Part shown: in pieces, positions 49,659-52,873 of the stretch
How the letters are laid out: each line of letters begins with the position of its first letter
Numbering within the stretch: the first letter of the stretch is position 1
NCBI GenBank assembly: GCA_009731375.1
Contig: BJOX01000109.1
Span: 605,734-658,606 of the forward strand
DNA: 52,873 nt
Source of the DNA: Paulinella micropora
Taxonomy: Eukaryota; Cercozoa; Imbricatea; Euglyphida
Direction of reading: 5' to 3'
Translations under genes and position numbers: made by a program
The notes under the pieces: generated by a model
The model's database searches: none
What the model was told of the DNA's origin: nothing
The model's input: only the letters and a program-made list of their open reading frames with translations

Positions 49659-49705
<47 letters not shown>

Positions 49706-49797
49706 GTAGACACACTCCACACATCGCTGTTTTCTTCGGGTAAATTGCTGTCCGCGGTAGGTTTCACGCATTGTGAGATCTTCCACGCATCAATAGC

Positions 49798-49841
<44 letters not shown>

Positions 49842-49925
49842 CACTTCATACATCGCTGTTTCCTTCGGGTAAATTGCAGTTCGCGGTAGGCTTCTCGCAT
49901 TGTGAGATCTTCCACGCATCAATAG

Positions 49926-49978
<53 letters not shown>

Positions 49979-50051
49979 CACTCTATACATCGCTGTTTCC
50001 TTCGGGTAAATTGCAGTTCGCGGTATTGTGAGATCCTCCACGCATCAATAG

Positions 50052-50092
<41 letters not shown>

Positions 50093-50102
50093 CACTACAT
50101 AC

Positions 50103-50149
<47 letters not shown>

Positions 50150-50150
50150 G
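49640..50150. repeat. Higher-order repeat: GATA arrays with a conserved linker
   Basis: Four units of about 130-150 bases, each made of GATCTTCCACGCATCAATAG (or close), a GATA array and a linker containing CATCGCTGTTTCCTTCGGGT. They start near 49624, 49780, 49908 and 50034. An AAT array follows at 50103-50148. Confidence 0.9.
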
Positions 50151-50223
50151 TGCTTCTCTGTCAATGGCTGATGCATTTCTGCACATGCGCCTCCATCGTC
50201 TCACCCGTGAGGGGAGTACGAAG

Positions 50224-50896
50224 NNNNNNNNNNNNNNNNNNNNNNNNNNNNNNNNNNNNNNNNNNNNNNNNNNNNNNNNNNNNNNNNNNNNNNNNNNNNN
50301 NNNNNNNNNNNNNNNNNNNNNNNNNNNNNNNNNNNNNNNNNNNNNNNNNNNNNNNNNNNNNNNNNNNNNNNNNNNNNNNNNNNNNNNNNNNNNNNNNNNN
50401 NNNNNNNNNNNNNNNNNNNNNNNNNNNNNNNNNNNNNNNNNNNNNNNNNNNNNNNNNNNNNNNNNNNNNNNNNNNNNNNNNNNNNNNNNNNNNNNNNNNN
50501 NNNNNNNNNNNNNNNNNNNNNNNNNNNNNNNNNNNNNNNNNNNNNNNNNNNNNNNNNNNNNNNNNNNNNNNNNNNNNNNNNNNNNNNNNNNNNNNNNNNN
50601 NNNNNNNNNNNNNNNNNNNNNNNNNNNNNNNNNNNNNNNNNNNNNNNNNNNNNNNNNNNNNNNNNNNNNNNNNNNNNNNNNNNNNNNNNNNNNNNNNNNN
50701 NNNNNNNNNNNNNNNNNNNNNNNNNNNNNNNNNNNNNNNNNNNNNNNNNNNNNNNNNNNNNNNNNNNNNNNNNNNNNNNNNNNNNNNNNNNNNNNNNNNN
50801 NNNNNNNNNNNNNNNNNNNNNNNNNNNNNNNNNNNNNNNNNNNNNNNNNNNNNNNNNNNNNNNNNNNNNNNNNNNNNNNNNNNNNNNNNNNNNNNN
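50224..50896. other. Assembly gap (673 N)
   Basis: Unknown sequence. It lies between the two copies of the 1.7-kb duplication and is flanked by AAT-array-linked sequences. Confidence 1.
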
Positions 50897-51096
50897 AATA
50901 ATAATAATAATAATAATAATAATAGTGTATCTCCTGCCAATTGCTGAGCCAAAAGGCCATGTGCATCCAATCCTCCATTCCATAAGGAAAGTCTCCACAC
51001 CAATCGGTGGAATAAAGGAAGTGACGGCAAAGAACATTACTCTAGGAGCTTTATACCAATCAGCCCATGGAAAGGACCGAAGGCCTATGTACTCCC

Positions 51097-51161
<65 letters not shown>
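50897..51161. repeat. AAT arrays with 170-base linker
   Basis: An AAT array at 50897-50924, then a unique linker, then another AAT array at 51098-51161. Reading frames across the linker have no recognisable domain. Confidence 0.85.
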
Positions 51162-51164
<3 letters not shown>

Positions 51165-51381
51165 GACTTATTAGTCAATTGGCCCTTGATCCTGTCGGAC
51201 ATGTGCCTCCATTAACATTCTTATAAACACTACTTTAGTAAGTCAACATTCACTAAGCCTCGGTTACCATCCTATTGCCAGCATTCAGTAATAACAGAAT
51301 CGGACAAGGGAACTCCCACTACTGTGTATACTTGCGAAGTGCATGACCGGAGAAGAAAAGTTTTGGAAAGGCACCAAATTG

Positions 51382-51785
51382 TTAGATCCAGAGCGGTGTT
51401 TGTTCGTAAAAAGTCAATCTGCCACCATCAGCTTGGAGACGGGATGTAAAAAGACAATCTGCCACCATCAGCCTCCCATCTGGCAGGAATAATGTATTCA
51501 CGTAGGCCAAGGTTTGGCTGCTCGCAAGGCGATCGATGTAGGTTTTGATCCGGCGTCCTATTTCATCGATGCGGATGTTTTCAAGGTCGTTATACCTTTG
51601 CCTCAGCACCCTTTCCTCGCGAGAACGCGCTGTCGTGTCACTCGCTGCCGCTCCTTCTGGAACTTTCCTCTCGGAACAAGGCACGACGAAAATCAGTTGC
51701 AGGTAAGCCACGTGGTATACATAGTTTACCACTACTTCGATCTTAGCCCTAAAGTTTCCCTTGCGCAGGATAGAGGCAGAGAAGC
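51382..51785 (-). pseudogene. Continuation frame of the F-box-like gene (copy 2)
   Basis: The counterpart of 48197-48600, differing by one or two residues. It lacks an obvious start codon. Confidence 0.3.
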
Positions 51786-51797
51786 TCGTCAGTTGCG

Positions 51798-52061
51798 TTA
51801 AAAGTGGCGGCGCATGGGGTTGTCGCGTTGTGGCACAGTGACTTCGTAACCCTCAGTGATTACTTCGGCTGCTTCCTTTAGTTCCTGCTTGGCGCGTTTG
51901 TTAGCTTCCTGGGCTAGACATTGAAGTTGTGTGTTGGTAAGAGTGAGAGCTAGGAGGGAACGGCTGTCCAGGTGTGCAGGCAATTTGATCTTCAAGAGAT
52001 CGCCTTGAAACACGATAAGAAATGATGTCTGGCACAGCTTTTGTTTTTTCCTGGGTGGCAT
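51798..52061 (-). CDS. Small F-box-like protein (copy 2)
   Basis: The same 87-residue frame as at 48613-48876, with no amino-acid difference that I can see. Retention of the frame in both copies is expected from the recent duplication and is not independent evidence of function. Confidence 0.4.
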   Translation of the reverse strand: MPPRKKQKLCQTSFLIVFQGDLLKIKLPAHLDSRSLLALTLTNTQLQCLAQEANKRAKQELKEAAEVITEGYEVTVPQRDNPMRRHF

Positions 52062-52873
52062 AGTTTTTTGCTGCAAACCAGCGAGAACAATGTGAATCAA
52101 TACACCTGTATGTATGTATGTATGTGTATGTGTAATGTATGTATGTATGTACATATGTATGTACAGAAGATTCTACTGTATGATGTATTTATGTATGAGT
52201 CATATGGTACCCCGCATCGGCTTCACACGTTTGTTTATGCATGGTATCCATATATATCGAAGCAAATGGTTCGAGCCAAATCTCCTTGGAAGCTTAACGG
52301 ACGGTTTTTTACTTGGGAGATTGCCACGTTGTATTTTTAAATTTAAAAAAAAAAAAAAAAGAGTTCACAATGGAAGCAGCAAAACAAACTGTTTCTACAT
52401 GTACACATAGGTACAAAGGACAGCAAACGAGTGACGGTGACAAATAAGAGGTTGAGATGGTCAGTAAAAATTTCCTACATGAAATTTTGAAAGTTGTAGC
52501 CATTTGACTAAATTCAAAGTCTGTACTGGTTAGTTAGATTTTAAAATTGGCATCCGGCGGCATTTAAATGGCATTTGGACTCAGCCGTCACTTTTTTTTT
52601 CAATTTCAAAAAGTAGCCGATCGAAATTTTGAACGGGCACACAGCGCCCAGGACCTACGTGTACGTAAATTTACACAAAAAAGAGCTATATATCCTCAAT
52701 GAATATACTTATATTATACTGCATTCAATTTCTTTTGCTGGTATTTTCATGGTTTGTATGATTGATAAATTATATCCCTCTATTTTTATGTATTCGTAGC
52801 TTTTTTCGGATCTTCCACGCATCAATAGAGATAGATAGATAGGTAGATAGATAGATAGATAGATAGATAGATA

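Larger units (their letters stand above)
47985..49688. repeat. Segmental duplication, copy 1
   Basis: This stretch recurs at 51162-52873 with only a few substitutions and one 9-base indel (the offset changes from 3176 to 3185 near 48136). It starts at an AAT array and ends in a GATA array, like the second copy. Confidence 0.95.
51162..52873. repeat. Segmental duplication, copy 2 (runs to the window end)
   Basis: Near-identical to 47985-49688. The copies differ at a handful of sites, for example 47993 against 51170, and one 9-base insertion near 51318. The window ends inside the GATA array that also ends copy 1. Confidence 0.95.

Overview
The window is eukaryotic nuclear DNA, most likely from a protist or alga. 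It is dominated by mobile DNA and microsatellites (GATA, TTC, GT, GA, AAT, GTAT arrays). I see no confident host housekeeping gene. The assignment rests on an LTR retrotransposon, a spliced-looking EnSpm/CACTA transposase relic, MITE-like elements and an integrated polinton-like virus; the species cannot be named from sequence alone. Three runs of N (18313-18322, 43130-43139, 50224-50896) show this is a scaffold.

Layout. 1-2700: microsatellites and a partial dispersed repeat. 2762-4321 plus 14822-15432: an older retroelement gag-like gene (CCCH fingers and CCHC knuckles) split by a young, complete Ty3/gypsy-type LTR retrotransposon at 4322-14821 (247-bp LTRs with two differences, CGAT target duplication, gag, pol with protease, RT, RNase H and integrase). 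15540-17700: a 280-bp inverted-repeat MITE, a 528-bp TIR element and unannotated sequence. 17800-20835: simple repeats, including three copies of a composite unit with a hairpin. 20890-27130: arrays built on a 16-bp AT-rich palindrome, interleaved with four blocks of a decayed Tnp2-type transposase. 27546-27920: GT array.

28057 to about 45200 is an integrated polinton-like virus of lower GC content. It has an rve integrase at the left edge, a multi-part fibre with an S74 chaperone, a GIY-YIG nuclease, FtsK/HerA-type packaging ATPase, Ulp1/adenain-type protease, penton, double-jelly-roll major capsid protein, a second structural protein, DUF3223-like protein, class 3 lipase, and the C-terminal remnant of a family B DNA polymerase at the right edge. 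ATPase, protease, penton and major capsid form the morphogenesis block on the plus strand. Several plus-strand genes share an upstream ATTATTTATTTTTTTC-like motif. The right end is lost: the polymerase tail is fused in frame to unrelated sequence, and no terminal inverted repeats are visible. Several small genes carry frameshifts at or near A/T runs, so the copy is either decaying or carries sequencing errors.

45940-52873: more microsatellites and a roughly 1.7-kb near-identical duplication (47985-49688 and 51162-52873), each copy with a small F-box-like open frame, on either side of a 673-bp gap.
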